DNA of 64,000 nt from Nonomuraea helvata (GCF_039535785.1 NZ_BAAAXV010000009.1:310001-374000), one strand, 5' to 3'; positions 30,503 to 40,105 are shown, counted from the first letter of the stretch. Notes: generated by a model not told the origin, from the letters alone. Program-made: numbers and translations.

Positions 30503-30719
30503 CGGCGCCGCCGCCACCGCCGAAGTTGCCTTGGATCTCGCTCTGCTTCTGCTCGACCAGCGTCTTGATCAACGTGGCCAGGCCCAGCGCGACACCGGCG
30601 ATGATGGCGGTGATGATCACCCACTCGACGGCGGAGGCGCCGCGGGTGGGGGCGGTGCGGGCGCGGTGGATGCGCACGCTCAGGTACGCGGTGAGATACA
30701 CGATCCAGGGATGGTTCAT
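30489..30719 (-). CDS. Flp-like small pilin
   Basis: 76 residues. A basic leader (RIHRARTAPTRG) precedes ASAVEWVIITAIIAGVALGLA. Glutamate at +5 after the glycine and a single hydrophobic helix match Flp prepilins. The tail is glycine-rich (GNFGGGGGAGDNP). It would be the major pilus subunit. The ATG overlaps the TadC stop by one base (TGATG). No prepilin peptidase gene is seen in the window. Confidence 0.8.
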   Translation of the reverse strand: MNHPWIVYLTAYLSVRIHRARTAPTRGASAVEWVIITAIIAGVALGLATLIKTLVEQKQSEIQGNFGGGGGAGDNP

Positions 30720-31639
30720 CAGGACCCCAACATCTTCATTGCGGCGGGAAAACTGAGAAAGATCACGAAACCGGCGCAGAGCAGGAGCTGAGCGACGAGC
30801 ATCGACTGCGACCGCTCGCCGGCCCTGCCCTCGATCTCCGCCAGCTCGCGGCGGCGCAGCGTGGCGGCCCTGGCCGTCAGTGACGCCCGTACTTTGGCGC
30901 CGTCGTCGGCCACCAGGCCCAGCGCCGCGGACAGGTCGCGCAGCTCGTCGACGTTGATCTCCTCGCCGAGCTGGCCGAGCGCCTGCCAGGGAGTGATGCC
31001 GACGATCCTGGCGCCGCTGAGCGCGTCGCGGATGCGGCCCATCGCCCAGTTGGGCTGCTCGCCGCTGACCGAGACGGCCATCATGAGGGCCTCGGGGACG
31101 CCGCGGCCGCCGGCCAGGTTCATGGAGACGAGGTCGAGGAACGCCCCGACCACATGGCGGAAGTCGCGCCGCCTGGCCGCCGCGTCCTTGCGTACCTGAA
31201 GGTCGGGCAGGAAGAAGAAGACGAGCGCGACGAGCACGGCGGCCCAGAACGGGATGGCGAGCGAGGTGCCCCACTCCATGAGCACCAGCCAGCCGAGCAG
31301 CAGCGGGAAGGCCAGCAGGCCACTGGCCGCCAGCAGCACCTTGCCGGCCAGGAACGCCTCGAACGAGCGGCCGAGCAGCGCCAGGTCGGCCCTGATCGAC
31401 TTGGCCTCCCAGCCGCGGGACCCGTACAGGCGGGCCAGCCGCTCGCCCAGGCCGCGGCGGAACGCGCTGACCTCCTCCTCGGGCAGCACGAGCTGGATGC
31501 TCGGGCCGCCCGCGTCCTCGCGCACGGCGTCGAGGGCCAGCAGCCGCGCCACCAGCCCGGGGCGGGCCGGGAAGAGCGCCCTCAGCAGCACGAACAGGCC
31601 GAGCCCGAGTACGGCTCCGCCCAGCGCGCCCTCAACCAT
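30719..31639 (-). CDS. TadC-like type II/IV secretion F protein
   Basis: 306 residues. A membrane helix near the N-terminus, further helices around 110-150 and near the C-terminus, and the T2SSF stretch VVGAFLDLVSMNLAGGRGVPEALMMA identify the inner-membrane platform family. With TadB it forms the assembly platform for the pilus motor. It overlaps tadB by eight bases. Confidence 0.87.
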   Translation of the reverse strand: MVEGALGGAVLGLGLFVLLRALFPARPGLVARLLALDAVREDAGGPSIQLVLPEEEVSAFRRGLGERLARLYGSRGWEAKSIRADLALLGRSFEAFLAGKVLLAASGLLAFPLLLGWLVLMEWGTSLAIPFWAAVLVALVFFFLPDLQVRKDAAARRRDFRHVVGAFLDLVSMNLAGGRGVPEALMMAVSVSGEQPNWAMGRIRDALSGARIVGITPWQALGQLGEEINVDELRDLSAALGLVADDGAKVRASLTARAATLRRRELAEIEGRAGERSQSMLVAQLLLCAGFVIFLSFPAAMKMLGS

Positions 31640-32486
31640 TGCCGCCTCCTCCCATGAGCAGCCGCGTCGGCTTGTCGAACCTGGCCAGCCGCCTCATCCA
31701 GGCGAACCCGGCCCCGAACAGGCCGGCGACGACCACCAGGACGGCCTGGCCGAGGAAGCCCTCGTACTCGGCCACGTACGAGGGGTTGAACAGGATGAGC
31801 AGTCCGGCGAAGACCAGCGCGGTGATCACCACGATCTGGACGCTGCGCCTGGTCGCGCGGCGTTCGGCCTCGACACGGCGGCGCATGTCGAGCTCCTCGC
31901 GGGCCGAGACGGCCAGCGCGCCCAGCACGTCGCGCAGGCCCGGGCCGCGCAGGCGGGAGTTGAGGATGAGCGCGGCCACCACGAGGTCGGCCGAGGGGTC
32001 GTCGAGCTCGTCCGCGAACAGCGCCAGGGCCTCGGGCAGCGCCATCCTGGTGTGCAGCCGGTCGATCATGGCCCGCAGGTGCGGTCTGAGCGTGGGCGCG
32101 GCGGCCCTGATGGACGACGGGATGGCCTGCTCGAGCCCGGCCGCGCCGGCGATCGTGTCACGCAGGGACTCCGTCCAGGCGGCCAGCCCTTCGAGGCGGC
32201 GCATGGCGGCGCGCTCCTCGGCGGCCCCGCCCGACAGGCCGCGCCAGGCGAACACGAGCAGCACCGTGCCCGCCGCCATGACCGGCCAGCCGGTGATGAT
32301 CAGGACGAGCCCGGCGGCCACGGCCGCCACCGCGGTGCGGGTGGTCAGCATCTTGATCAGGTGGCGCTTGGGCTGGGGCGGGCGGGGGCGCATGCCGTAC
32401 AGGGACATGAAGAACAGGAAGAGGCCGCCGCCGCCGAGAGCTCCCGCCAGCACCGTGACCAGCATCGCCAAGGGGTCGAGCACCAT
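31632..32486 (-). CDS. TadB-like type II/IV secretion F protein
   Basis: 284 residues. Two N-terminal helices (about 1-30 and 48-80), the T2SSF core (AWTESLRDTIAGAAGLEQAI) and two C-terminal helices are seen. It is the second platform protein, located between cpaF and tadC as in most tad loci. The ATG is three bases after the cpaF stop. Confidence 0.87.
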   Translation of the reverse strand: MVLDPLAMLVTVLAGALGGGGLFLFFMSLYGMRPRPPQPKRHLIKMLTTRTAVAAVAAGLVLIITGWPVMAAGTVLLVFAWRGLSGGAAEERAAMRRLEGLAAWTESLRDTIAGAAGLEQAIPSSIRAAAPTLRPHLRAMIDRLHTRMALPEALALFADELDDPSADLVVAALILNSRLRGPGLRDVLGALAVSAREELDMRRRVEAERRATRRSVQIVVITALVFAGLLILFNPSYVAEYEGFLGQAVLVVVAGLFGAGFAWMRRLARFDKPTRLLMGGGGNG

Positions 32487-32489
32487 GGC

Positions 32490-33785
32490 TCACCACCCCC
32501 CTGGTGTGTAGCCGTGGGCGGCGAGCTCTTCCAGGCAGGAGACCGGGGCGTGCGGGACGGCGGTGCCGTCGGGGCCCGGCACGAACACCTCGCTCGACAG
32601 GACGCGGCCGTCGCAGCCGTTGACCTCGCGGATGCTGGAGACGTAGCGGCGCAGGGTGCCGCCGACGTTGTAGTCGTTGCGCTTCGTGATGAAGACGACG
32701 AAGTCGATGGCGCCCGCGATGAGCATGTGGGTGGCGTCGATGGGGAGGCGTTCGCTGGCCTGCAGGGCGTAGGTGGAGATGCGGTTGAAGACCTCCATGC
32801 TGGAGTTGGCGTGGATGGTCGACAGGGAGCCGTCGTTGCCCTGGGTCATCGCGTTGAGCATGGTGACGATCTCGTCGCCGAGGACCTCGCCGACGATGAC
32901 GCGGCTGGGGTTCATACGGAGGGAGCGCCTGACCAGCTCGGCCATGGAGATCTCGCCCTGGCCCTCGGAGTTGGGCAGGCGCTGCTCGAAGGCGACGACG
33001 TTGGGGTGGAGCTCGGGGAACTGGTCGAGGCCCAGCTCCAGGGCACGTTCGACGGTGATGAGGCGCTCGCTGGGCTGGATCTCGTTGGCCAGGGCTCTGA
33101 GCAGGGTGGTCTTGCCGGCGTTGGTGGATCCGGCGATCATGATGTTCTTGCGGGCGGCGACGGCGGCCGTCAAGAACCTCGCGATGTCCCGACTTATCGT
33201 GCCGTTGCCTGCTAAGTCGGACAGGAAGACCTTGCCGAGGCGGGCGCGCCGGATCGAGACCGCCGGCCTGACGGTGACGTCCATGACGGCGCTCAGCCGG
33301 GAGCCGTCGGGGAGGCGCAGGTCGAGCTGCGGGTTCGCGGTGTCGAACGGCCTGCTCGACAGGCCGGAGTACGCCGCCAGGATCTGGATGAGCTCGATCA
33401 GCTCGTCATCGGACTCGGCGACCGGGTCGTGCATGACCTCCTGGCCGTCGGCGTAGCTCACGAACACCCTGTCGCAGCCGTTGATGTCGATGTTCTCGAC
33501 CTCGGGGTCATCGAGCAGCGGCTGCAGCCTGCCCACGCCGAACAGCGCGGCGTGGATCCCGGCCGCGAGCGCCTCTTCCTCCTCGACTGTGGGCGGCGTG
33601 CGGCCCAGGCCGATCTCGTTGCGGGCGTGCTCCTCGAGCACCTGGGAGATCAGCGCCCTGGCGAACTGGCGCTCGTCCTCCCCCGTCATCGGAGGCAGGC
33701 CGTTGGCCTGATCGAGCCGGCGCTGGTGGGCCAGGCGGTCGCCGACCTCCTGGCGGAAGCGCTTGACGAGCGAGTGGTCGATCAT
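32490..33785 (-). CDS. CpaF/TadA secretion ATPase
   Basis: 431 residues from ATG 33785, overlapping the upstream gene (ATGA). Walker A GSTNAGKTTLLR with K225, the Asp-box/Walker B region SLRMNPSRVIVGEVLGDE and the His-box STIHANS are all present. This hexameric ATPase powers Tad pilus assembly. Sequence is highly typical and appears functional. Confidence 0.95.
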   Translation of the reverse strand: MIDHSLVKRFRQEVGDRLAHQRRLDQANGLPPMTGEDERQFARALISQVLEEHARNEIGLGRTPPTVEEEEALAAGIHAALFGVGRLQPLLDDPEVENIDINGCDRVFVSYADGQEVMHDPVAESDDELIELIQILAAYSGLSSRPFDTANPQLDLRLPDGSRLSAVMDVTVRPAVSIRRARLGKVFLSDLAGNGTISRDIARFLTAAVAARKNIMIAGSTNAGKTTLLRALANEIQPSERLITVERALELGLDQFPELHPNVVAFEQRLPNSEGQGEISMAELVRRSLRMNPSRVIVGEVLGDEIVTMLNAMTQGNDGSLSTIHANSSMEVFNRISTYALQASERLPIDATHMLIAGAIDFVVFITKRNDYNVGGTLRRYVSSIREVNGCDGRVLSSEVFVPGPDGTAVPHAPVSCLEELAAHGYTPGGW

Positions 33786-34498
33786 CGGTGGCTCACCAGC
33801 CTCGCCGCCAGGTCGCGTGCCGTACGGATGAGGAGCGAGCGGTCGAGGCGGCCGCCCCACTGGCCGCGCAGCAGCTCGGCGCCCTTGGGGTCGTGCGCCA
33901 GGCCGTACACGGACGGGACGACCGGGCCGACGATCCTGCGTACGTCCTCGATGGAGGCGCGGTAGTTACGCGGGTCGGCGATCACGGCGACGCCGTGCGC
34001 CTTGGTGATCTGGAGGCGTTCGCGCAGGTGGGCGACGTGGTCGAGGGTGGCCCTGGTGAGCAGCACGACCTGCTCGGCCTCGGCGATCAGGTCGCCGAGC
34101 TGCGGGCTCGCGCCGAGCCGGCCGCAGTCGGCGATCACGTCGGCGTCCGGGATGGCGGCGAGCGACCTGCCCAGCGGCCCCCACAGCCAGGTGAGCCCGG
34201 CGGCCTGCTCGCTGTGCGTCAGCCCGACCAGCACGTCGAGCCCTCCGACGATCTTCTGGGTGTGCTGATGGATCTGGGCGGGCTCCAGCCCGCGCCGCGC
34301 CGTGGCGCCGAGCGTGAGCAGCCCCTTGCCGGGGTTGAGCACGCCGCCGTCCACGGCCGGGAGCCGGTAGGCGAGGTCGCCGCCCGCGGGGTCGCATTCG
34401 GCCAGCAGCACGGGACGCGGCCAGACCGCCGCCAGGGCCGTCGCCGCAGTGGTCACACCCGGCGCGCCCTTGTCGGCGGCCAGTACGATCAGCGCCAC
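33782..34498 (-). CDS. CpaE-like ParA/MinD-family protein with altered P-loop
   Basis: 238 residues from GTG 34498. The start VALIVLAADKGAPGVTTAATALA aligns with the deviant Walker A of ParA/MinD, keeping the signature lysine (K10) but with valine where the catalytic P-loop lysine would be (GVTT instead of GKTT). DPAGGDLAYRL and VIADCGRL follow. CpaE-like proteins place the Tad machine in the cell; this one may bind nucleotide poorly or not hydrolyse it. Confidence 0.82.
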   Translation of the reverse strand: MALIVLAADKGAPGVTTAATALAAVWPRPVLLAECDPAGGDLAYRLPAVDGGVLNPGKGLLTLGATARRGLEPAQIHQHTQKIVGGLDVLVGLTHSEQAAGLTWLWGPLGRSLAAIPDADVIADCGRLGASPQLGDLIAEAEQVVLLTRATLDHVAHLRERLQITKAHGVAVIADPRNYRASIEDVRRIVGPVVPSVYGLAHDPKGAELLRGQWGGRLDRSLLIRTARDLAARLVSHR

Positions 34499-34499
34499 G

Positions 34500-35171
34500 T
34501 CAGCGTGCCCCCGGTAGCTCGGCCACGGCGATCTCCCCGCTGGAGGCGAACCCCACCAATTCCGGCGACGCCGTCGCATCCACGACCACGGTGATCTGAC
34601 CGGAATTTCCCGTCCGGGACTTGTCGCCGACCGAGAAGACGAGCGCGCTTTCCGCGAGTACGCGTGTTTGTCCCTGACTGGAACGGCTCGGCACGTATAT
34701 CACCTGGACGCGGTCACCCGGCTGCACTCCAGAAGGCATTTGTCCTGGCTTGAGGGACAATCCGATGGTCGCCTTTCCCTGGCCCAGCTCGGTGCTCGCC
34801 CTGACGCCCATCTTGTTCGTCAGCAAGGTGCCGGGAAGGATCGTGACGGCCGCGAAGCTGTTGGTCACCTGGGCGCGCTGCGACCAGCTCACGTAGTCGA
34901 CACCGCTGTCCGCCGCGATCTTGACTTCTTCGAGCGCCTGCTCGGTGAACTTCTGACCTGCGCCGATCTGCTGCGTGACGCGGATGGCGGAGACCCGGTC
35001 GCCGCTGCGCAGCACGAGCAGGGTCGTGGCCAGCGCGCCGCCGAGTATGAGGAGAACGGCCAGGGCCGCCAGGGCCGGCTTGCGTTCTCGAGGGGGCACG
35101 GGGAGCTTGCGCGAGGCCGGGCCGGACAACCCCGCCGCCGCGTTGACGGCAGGCTTTTCACTGGTCCTCAT
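34500..35171 (-). CDS. SAF-domain (CpaB/RcpC-like) membrane protein
   Basis: 223 residues from ATG 35171, with GGGAG 12 bases upstream. One transmembrane helix (about 35-55) is followed by a SAF fold (IGAGQKFTEQALEE, TILPGTLLTNKM, LSLKPGQMPSGVQPGDRVQVI), as in the CpaB/RcpC pilus assembly family. It is the first gene of the leftward Tad operon. CpaB proteins act at the periplasmic face or cell wall. Confidence 0.86.
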   Translation of the reverse strand: MRTSEKPAVNAAAGLSGPASRKLPVPPRERKPALAALAVLLILGGALATTLLVLRSGDRVSAIRVTQQIGAGQKFTEQALEEVKIAADSGVDYVSWSQRAQVTNSFAAVTILPGTLLTNKMGVRASTELGQGKATIGLSLKPGQMPSGVQPGDRVQVIYVPSRSSQGQTRVLAESALVFSVGDKSRTGNSGQITVVVDATASPELVGFASSGEIAVAELPGAR

Positions 35172-35482
35172 GGGTGGGGGGCTCCCAATTGAATGGTGGA
35201 ATTCCCCGCCATTATGTGGGGCCGGGCGTGCGCTCGTGGGCGGAATGCGAGGACCCATGCTTGTTTCGCAGGTGACGGTATGCCGACGCGAAACAATCGA
35301 TGCCGGCTCTTTCTATCGAGTTGACGGATGGTGATATTTCCGGCTAGCCGTCACTTGAACAACGATTGTCACAATATTCACAGCGTTTGGCGCCTGCCAT
35401 GCCATTGCCGTCAACCAGCGGGCCCGGGCCCGTTCCGGGCGCTACCTTTGGGCGCCCGAGGTCCGAGCGAGGAGACGACACC
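35172..35482. promoter_or_regulatory. Divergent regulatory region between Tad operon and EssC-like gene
   Basis: This 311-base spacer is more AT-rich than its surroundings. A perfect 9-base inverted repeat, TTGTTTCGC at 35261-35269 and GCGAAACAA at 35288-35296, sits near its middle and could be a regulator site for the Tad operon. TTGACGG at 35321-35327 and nearby AT-rich sequence (35330-35385) suggest promoters, though no confident -35/-10 pair was fixed. Confidence 0.5.
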
Positions 35483-38400
35483 ATGCGGATCATGCTCACC
35501 GTGCTCGGCGGGCAGGGCGACCGTGACGTCGTGATCGACGGTGACGACGGCGCCACAGTGGCGGCGGTGAGCGGGGCGCTCAGCGACCGGGGGCCGCTGG
35601 CACAGGTCGTCCGCCTGACCGGAGCGCGGGCGCCTTACGGTATGTCGGCCCCCGGCGACATGGGCGCCCGCGTGCCGCGCCCCCGGCGGCCGGAGCGTGC
35701 CGCCGCGGCGACGGCGGGTCCTCCCGGGGCGGCGCCGGTGCTGTGGCGCGACGGCCGCCCGCTCGATCCCCGCGCCCCCGCCGTCGCCGTGCTGCGCGAC
35801 GGCGACAAGGTCACCCTGGAGCCGGAGCTGGCCCGCGCCACCGTCATCGAGGAGCCGGGCGGGGTGGCCGAGGTACGCGTGGTGGGCGGTCCGGCGGCCG
35901 GCACCGTGCACAGGCTGGGGCTGGGTGTCCACGTCATCGGCTCCGACCCGATGTGCGCCATGTCCACCGCCGACCCGGCGCTCGCCCCGGAGGCGGTGAC
36001 CGTACGCGTGACACCGGAGGCGATCACGGTCGAGCGCGCGTGGCTCCCGCCGGACGAGGCGCCGAAGCTCAAGCTCAAGGGCAGGTGGGCCGAGGAGGTC
36101 GCCGAGTACACGGCCCGCGTCGCGGAGCGGGAGGCGGCCGAGCTGGCCGCCGACTACGGCGAGGTGCCGGAGCTCGACGGCCGGCCGCTCACCGAACGCG
36201 CGGAGTGGCCCGATCAGGCGGTGCTGACCTGCGGTTCGTCGGTGTTCGTGCTGACGTCGATCGAGCCCAGGGACGCGCACCTGGCGCCGAGGAGCGAGGG
36301 CGGCGTCTCCTACAACCGCCCGCCCAGGCTCCGGCGCCCCGAGCCGGAGCGCAAGTTCGTCAGGCCGAAGGAGCCGTCCAGGAACGAGGGGCTGCGCCTT
36401 CAGCTGCTCGCCGCCCTGCTGCCCGCCGTGCTCGGCCTGACGCTGGCGTTCGCCCTGAAGCAGTGGTACTACCTGCTCGTCGCCCTCATGACCCCCGTGA
36501 TCATGATCGGCCAATGGTGGAGCGACCGCCGCCACGGGAAGAAGCAGCACAAGAAGGCGATCAAGGAGTACGCGGAGCAGCTCCAGGCGTACGACGACGA
36601 CGTCGAGCGGGCGCGGGCGGCGGACGAGGCGGCGCGCAGATCGGACGCGCCCGACCCCGCTCAGGTGCTGCTCACGGCCACGGGGCCGCGCCGGCGACTG
36701 TGGGAGCGCAGGATCCACGACTCCGACTCGCTCAGGCTCCGGGTGGGGCTCGCCGACCTGCCCGCCGACCTGGAGCTGTCGGAGGAGCAGGGCGGCCCCA
36801 TCGACCCGCCCATCTGCCGCTCCGTGCCCGTGGCGCTGCCCATGCGCAGGCTGGGCGTGGCAGGTGTCACGGGCCCGCGTACGGAGGCGGCCGGCCTCGC
36901 GAGCTGGCTGATCGCCCAGGCGGCGACCCTGCACAGCCCGCGCGACCTGGCCATCGTGGTCGTGTCCGCGCACGCCGACGGCGAGCGCCGCTGGGGCTGG
37001 ACGCGCTGGCTGCCGCACTGCGCACCGCGCGCCGGCGAGGAGTGCGTGGCGCTGGTCGGCACCGATCCCGAGTCGGCCGCCCGCCGCGTGTCCGAGCTCG
37101 CCGCCCTCATCGACGAACGCCAGAACACCTCGATCCCCGAGCTCGGCAAGATCCCCACCGGCTGGGACGATCTGGGCGGTCCGGAGCAGCCCACGTACTC
37201 CTCGTACGACGTGCGCCCGTACGACGTGCTCGTGATCCTCGACGGCGCCCAGGTCCTGCGCGGCCTGCCCAACATGCCGCAGGTGCTGCGCCAGGGCCCG
37301 CGTTCCGGGGTGTTCACGCTCGCCATCGACGACGACCAGCGCCTGCTGCCCGAGGAGTGCCAGACCGTGGCCGCGTGCGGCGGCGACGGCCTCGTCCGCC
37401 TGCGCGGCGGCGGCCTCGACGTCATCGGGCCCGTCCTGGCCGACCTCGTCTCCCCCACCTGGTGCGACCGCCTCGCCAGAGCCCTGTCCCCGATCCGCGA
37501 CGTGAGCAGGGACGACCTGTCGGGCAACCTCCCTGACGCCGTCCGCCTGCTCGACCTGATGGGCATGCCCGACCCGACCGGCCGGGAGTTGGCCGCCCAG
37601 TGGCGCGAGCACGGCTCCACGCAGGCGCTGATCGGCGTCGGGCCGGACGGCCCGTTCTCGGTGGACCTCAAGCTCGACGGCCCCCACGGGCTGATCGCGG
37701 GCACCACGGGCGCGGGCAAGTCGGAGCTGCTGCAGACGCTGATCTGCGCACTGGCGGTGGCCAACCGGCCGGACCAGCTCACATTCGTGCTGATCGACTA
37801 CAAGGGCGGCGCCGCCTTCAAGGAGTGCGTACGCCTGCCGCACACGGTCGGCATGGTCAGCGACCTCGACGGCCACCTGACGCAGCGCGCGCTCGACTCG
37901 CTGGCCGCCGAGATCCGGCGGAGGGAGCGCCTGCTGCTGGCGGCAGGGGCCAAGGACATCGACGACTACACGGGGCCGGGGATGCCGCGCCTGGTGCTGA
38001 TCATCGACGAGTTCGCCGCCCTCGTGGCCGAGCTGCCCGACTTCGTCACGGGCCTGGTCGACATCGCCCGACGGGGCCGCTCGCTGGGCATCCACCTCAT
38101 CCTGGCCACCCAGCGGCCCGCGGGCGTGGTCACGGCCGACATCCAGGCCAACACGTCGTTGCGCGTCGCGCTGCGGGTGACCGAGCCCGCCGAGTCGGCC
38201 GACGTCATCGACCTGCCCGACGCCGCCCACATCTCCAAGTCGACGCCCGGCCGCTGCTACGTGCGTTCCGGAGTGGGGGCGGCGACCGCCGTACAGACGG
38301 CGAGGGTAGGGGGCCGCAGCCCCGCACGAGCGGCCTCTCCAAGCGGGCCGTTCGCGGGGCCGAGCGCCCATGTCCGGGTGCTCGAGGTGACCTGGCGCTC

Positions 38401-40105
38401 TTTGGGCAGGCCGCTGCCGCCGGCCCCGGAGCCGGAGGAGGACTCGACGGCGACCGACCTCACGCTGGTCGCCGACGCCCTCATCGAAGCCACCCGCCTG
38501 GCCGGCGTCCCCGTGCAGCCCAGCCCCTGGCTGGATCCGCTCCCCACGCAGTTCGTCCAGGACCGCCAGGCCCCGGCAGGGTCCGCGTCGGGAGAGGTGA
38601 CGCCGCTGCCGTTCGGCCTGACCGACCGGCCGTGGGCGCAGGACCGGCACCCTCTGGCGCTCGACCTCGTTCACGGAGGTCACCTGCTCATAGCGGGCGC
38701 CGCCCGGTCCGGCAGATCGACGGCGCTGCGCACGATCGCGGGCTCCATCGCGGCCCATGCCTCCCCTGAGGACGTGCACGTCCACGCGGTCGACTGCGGC
38801 TCGGGCGCGCTCCTGCCGCTGGTGGCGATGCCGCACTGCGGCGCCGTCGTGACCCGTGACCAGCTCGACCGGGTGGAGCGCCTGCTCACCCGTCTCCGTG
38901 CCGAGGTGGGCCGCCGCCAGCAGCTCCTGGCCGAAGCCGGGCACGCCTCCCTGGCCGAATACCGCCAGGCCGGGCACCGCCTGCCCTGGCTGGTGTTCAT
39001 GCTGGACCGCTGGGAGGGCTTCGTCGCCGCCTTCGAGGGCTACGACTACGGCCGCCTGATCGAGGCGCTGCTCCAGCTCCTGCGCGAAGGCCCCGCGGTA
39101 GGGCTGCGGGCCGTGGTCACCAGCGACCGTTCCGGCCTGCTCGGCCAGGTCTCGACGGTCTTCGACGACCGCCTGCTCCTCCGCCTCTCTGACCCCGCCG
39201 ACTACGGCCTGGCGGGCTTCCCCCTCAAGGGCCTCCCCTCCTCGATGCCGCCCGGCCGGGCCCTTTCGATGGGCGAGCACGGCATCGTCGAGCACCACAT
39301 CGCCCTGCTCTCCCCCGATCCGTCCGGCCCGGCACAGGTGGCGGCCCTCCAGTCGCTGTCCCGTGCCGCCGGCGCGCCGGACTCCGGCAAGGGGGGCCGG
39401 CGCCGGGAAGGGGAGCCGCCGTTGCGGGTGGACGCGCTTCCGATGCGCATCACGGCGTCCCAGGCGCTCGCCCTCGACCCCGCGTTCACGCCCCCGTCCC
39501 CTCTGTGGACGCTGGTCGGCGCAGGAGGGGACGCCCTCGCGCCGCTCGGGCTCGACCTGCTGGCCCACGGGCCCGGCGCCGTGATCGCCGGCCCGTCCCG
39601 CTCCGGCCGATCGTCGGTCCTGCTGACGGCCGCTCATTCGCTGATCGCCCGGGGAACGCCCGTCATCGCCGTCGCGCCCCGGCGCAGCCCGCTGCGGGAC
39701 CTGGACGGGGCCGTGGCCGTGCTGGACGGCAACGCCACGAACCTGGCCGAGCTGGTCGCCGAGCTGCGGCAGTACGTCGTGCTGGTGGACGATGCCGAGC
39801 TGGTCAACGCGGACGGCCCGCTGGGGACGGCGCTGGAGGAGGTGCTCAGGTCGGGCAGGGACGGCGATCATGGACTGCTGATCGCCGGGGCGACAGGGGA
39901 TCTGGCGGTCGCGTACCGGGGCTTCGTGGCCGAGACGCGCAAGTCGCGCACCGGCGTGCTCCTGGCGGTCCAGAGCCAGGCCGACGGCGACCTCTTCTCC
40001 ATCCGCCTGCCGCGCGGGACCGTCGGCGGTCCGTCCGGGCGGGGTTTCCTGGTGCGGACGGGCACCATCACCCCCATCCAGGCGGCTCTTCCCGGCGACG
40101 GCTGA
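35483..40105 (+). CDS. EssC-like FHA/FtsK-SpoIIIE membrane ATPase
   Basis: 1540 residues from ATG 35483, preceded by GAGGAG. The N-terminus (about 1-270) looks like a ubiquitin- or FHA-type pair (HVIGSDPMCAMSTADPALAP). Two transmembrane helices lie near 308-345. Three FtsK/SpoIIIE ATPase modules follow: the first has Walker A GTTGAGKSE (K746) and LIIDEFAAL; the second and third have GAARSGRST (R1078) and GPSRSGRSS (R1376), with arginine in place of lysine. The layout is that of the Firmicutes T7SS motor EssC more than of EccC. It lies between the Tad operon and the T7SS island and could serve either or neither. Confidence 0.85.
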   Translation: MRIMLTVLGGQGDRDVVIDGDDGATVAAVSGALSDRGPLAQVVRLTGARAPYGMSAPGDMGARVPRPRRPERAAAATAGPPGAAPVLWRDGRPLDPRAPAVAVLRDGDKVTLEPELARATVIEEPGGVAEVRVVGGPAAGTVHRLGLGVHVIGSDPMCAMSTADPALAPEAVTVRVTPEAITVERAWLPPDEAPKLKLKGRWAEEVAEYTARVAEREAAELAADYGEVPELDGRPLTERAEWPDQAVLTCGSSVFVLTSIEPRDAHLAPRSEGGVSYNRPPRLRRPEPERKFVRPKEPSRNEGLRLQLLAALLPAVLGLTLAFALKQWYYLLVALMTPVIMIGQWWSDRRHGKKQHKKAIKEYAEQLQAYDDDVERARAADEAARRSDAPDPAQVLLTATGPRRRLWERRIHDSDSLRLRVGLADLPADLELSEEQGGPIDPPICRSVPVALPMRRLGVAGVTGPRTEAAGLASWLIAQAATLHSPRDLAIVVVSAHADGERRWGWTRWLPHCAPRAGEECVALVGTDPESAARRVSELAALIDERQNTSIPELGKIPTGWDDLGGPEQPTYSSYDVRPYDVLVILDGAQVLRGLPNMPQVLRQGPRSGVFTLAIDDDQRLLPEECQTVAACGGDGLVRLRGGGLDVIGPVLADLVSPTWCDRLARALSPIRDVSRDDLSGNLPDAVRLLDLMGMPDPTGRELAAQWREHGSTQALIGVGPDGPFSVDLKLDGPHGLIAGTTGAGKSELLQTLICALAVANRPDQLTFVLIDYKGGAAFKECVRLPHTVGMVSDLDGHLTQRALDSLAAEIRRRERLLLAAGAKDIDDYTGPGMPRLVLIIDEFAALVAELPDFVTGLVDIARRGRSLGIHLILATQRPAGVVTADIQANTSLRVALRVTEPAESADVIDLPDAAHISKSTPGRCYVRSGVGAATAVQTARVGGRSPARAASPSGPFAGPSAHVRVLEVTWRSLGRPLPPAPEPEEDSTATDLTLVADALIEATRLAGVPVQPSPWLDPLPTQFVQDRQAPAGSASGEVTPLPFGLTDRPWAQDRHPLALDLVHGGHLLIAGAARSGRSTALRTIAGSIAAHASPEDVHVHAVDCGSGALLPLVAMPHCGAVVTRDQLDRVERLLTRLRAEVGRRQQLLAEAGHASLAEYRQAGHRLPWLVFMLDRWEGFVAAFEGYDYGRLIEALLQLLREGPAVGLRAVVTSDRSGLLGQVSTVFDDRLLLRLSDPADYGLAGFPLKGLPSSMPPGRALSMGEHGIVEHHIALLSPDPSGPAQVAALQSLSRAAGAPDSGKGGRRREGEPPLRVDALPMRITASQALALDPAFTPPSPLWTLVGAGGDALAPLGLDLLAHGPGAVIAGPSRSGRSSVLLTAAHSLIARGTPVIAVAPRRSPLRDLDGAVAVLDGNATNLAELVAELRQYVVLVDDAELVNADGPLGTALEEVLRSGRDGDHGLLIAGATGDLAVAYRGFVAETRKSRTGVLLAVQSQADGDLFSIRLPRGTVGGPSGRGFLVRTGTITPIQAALPGDG

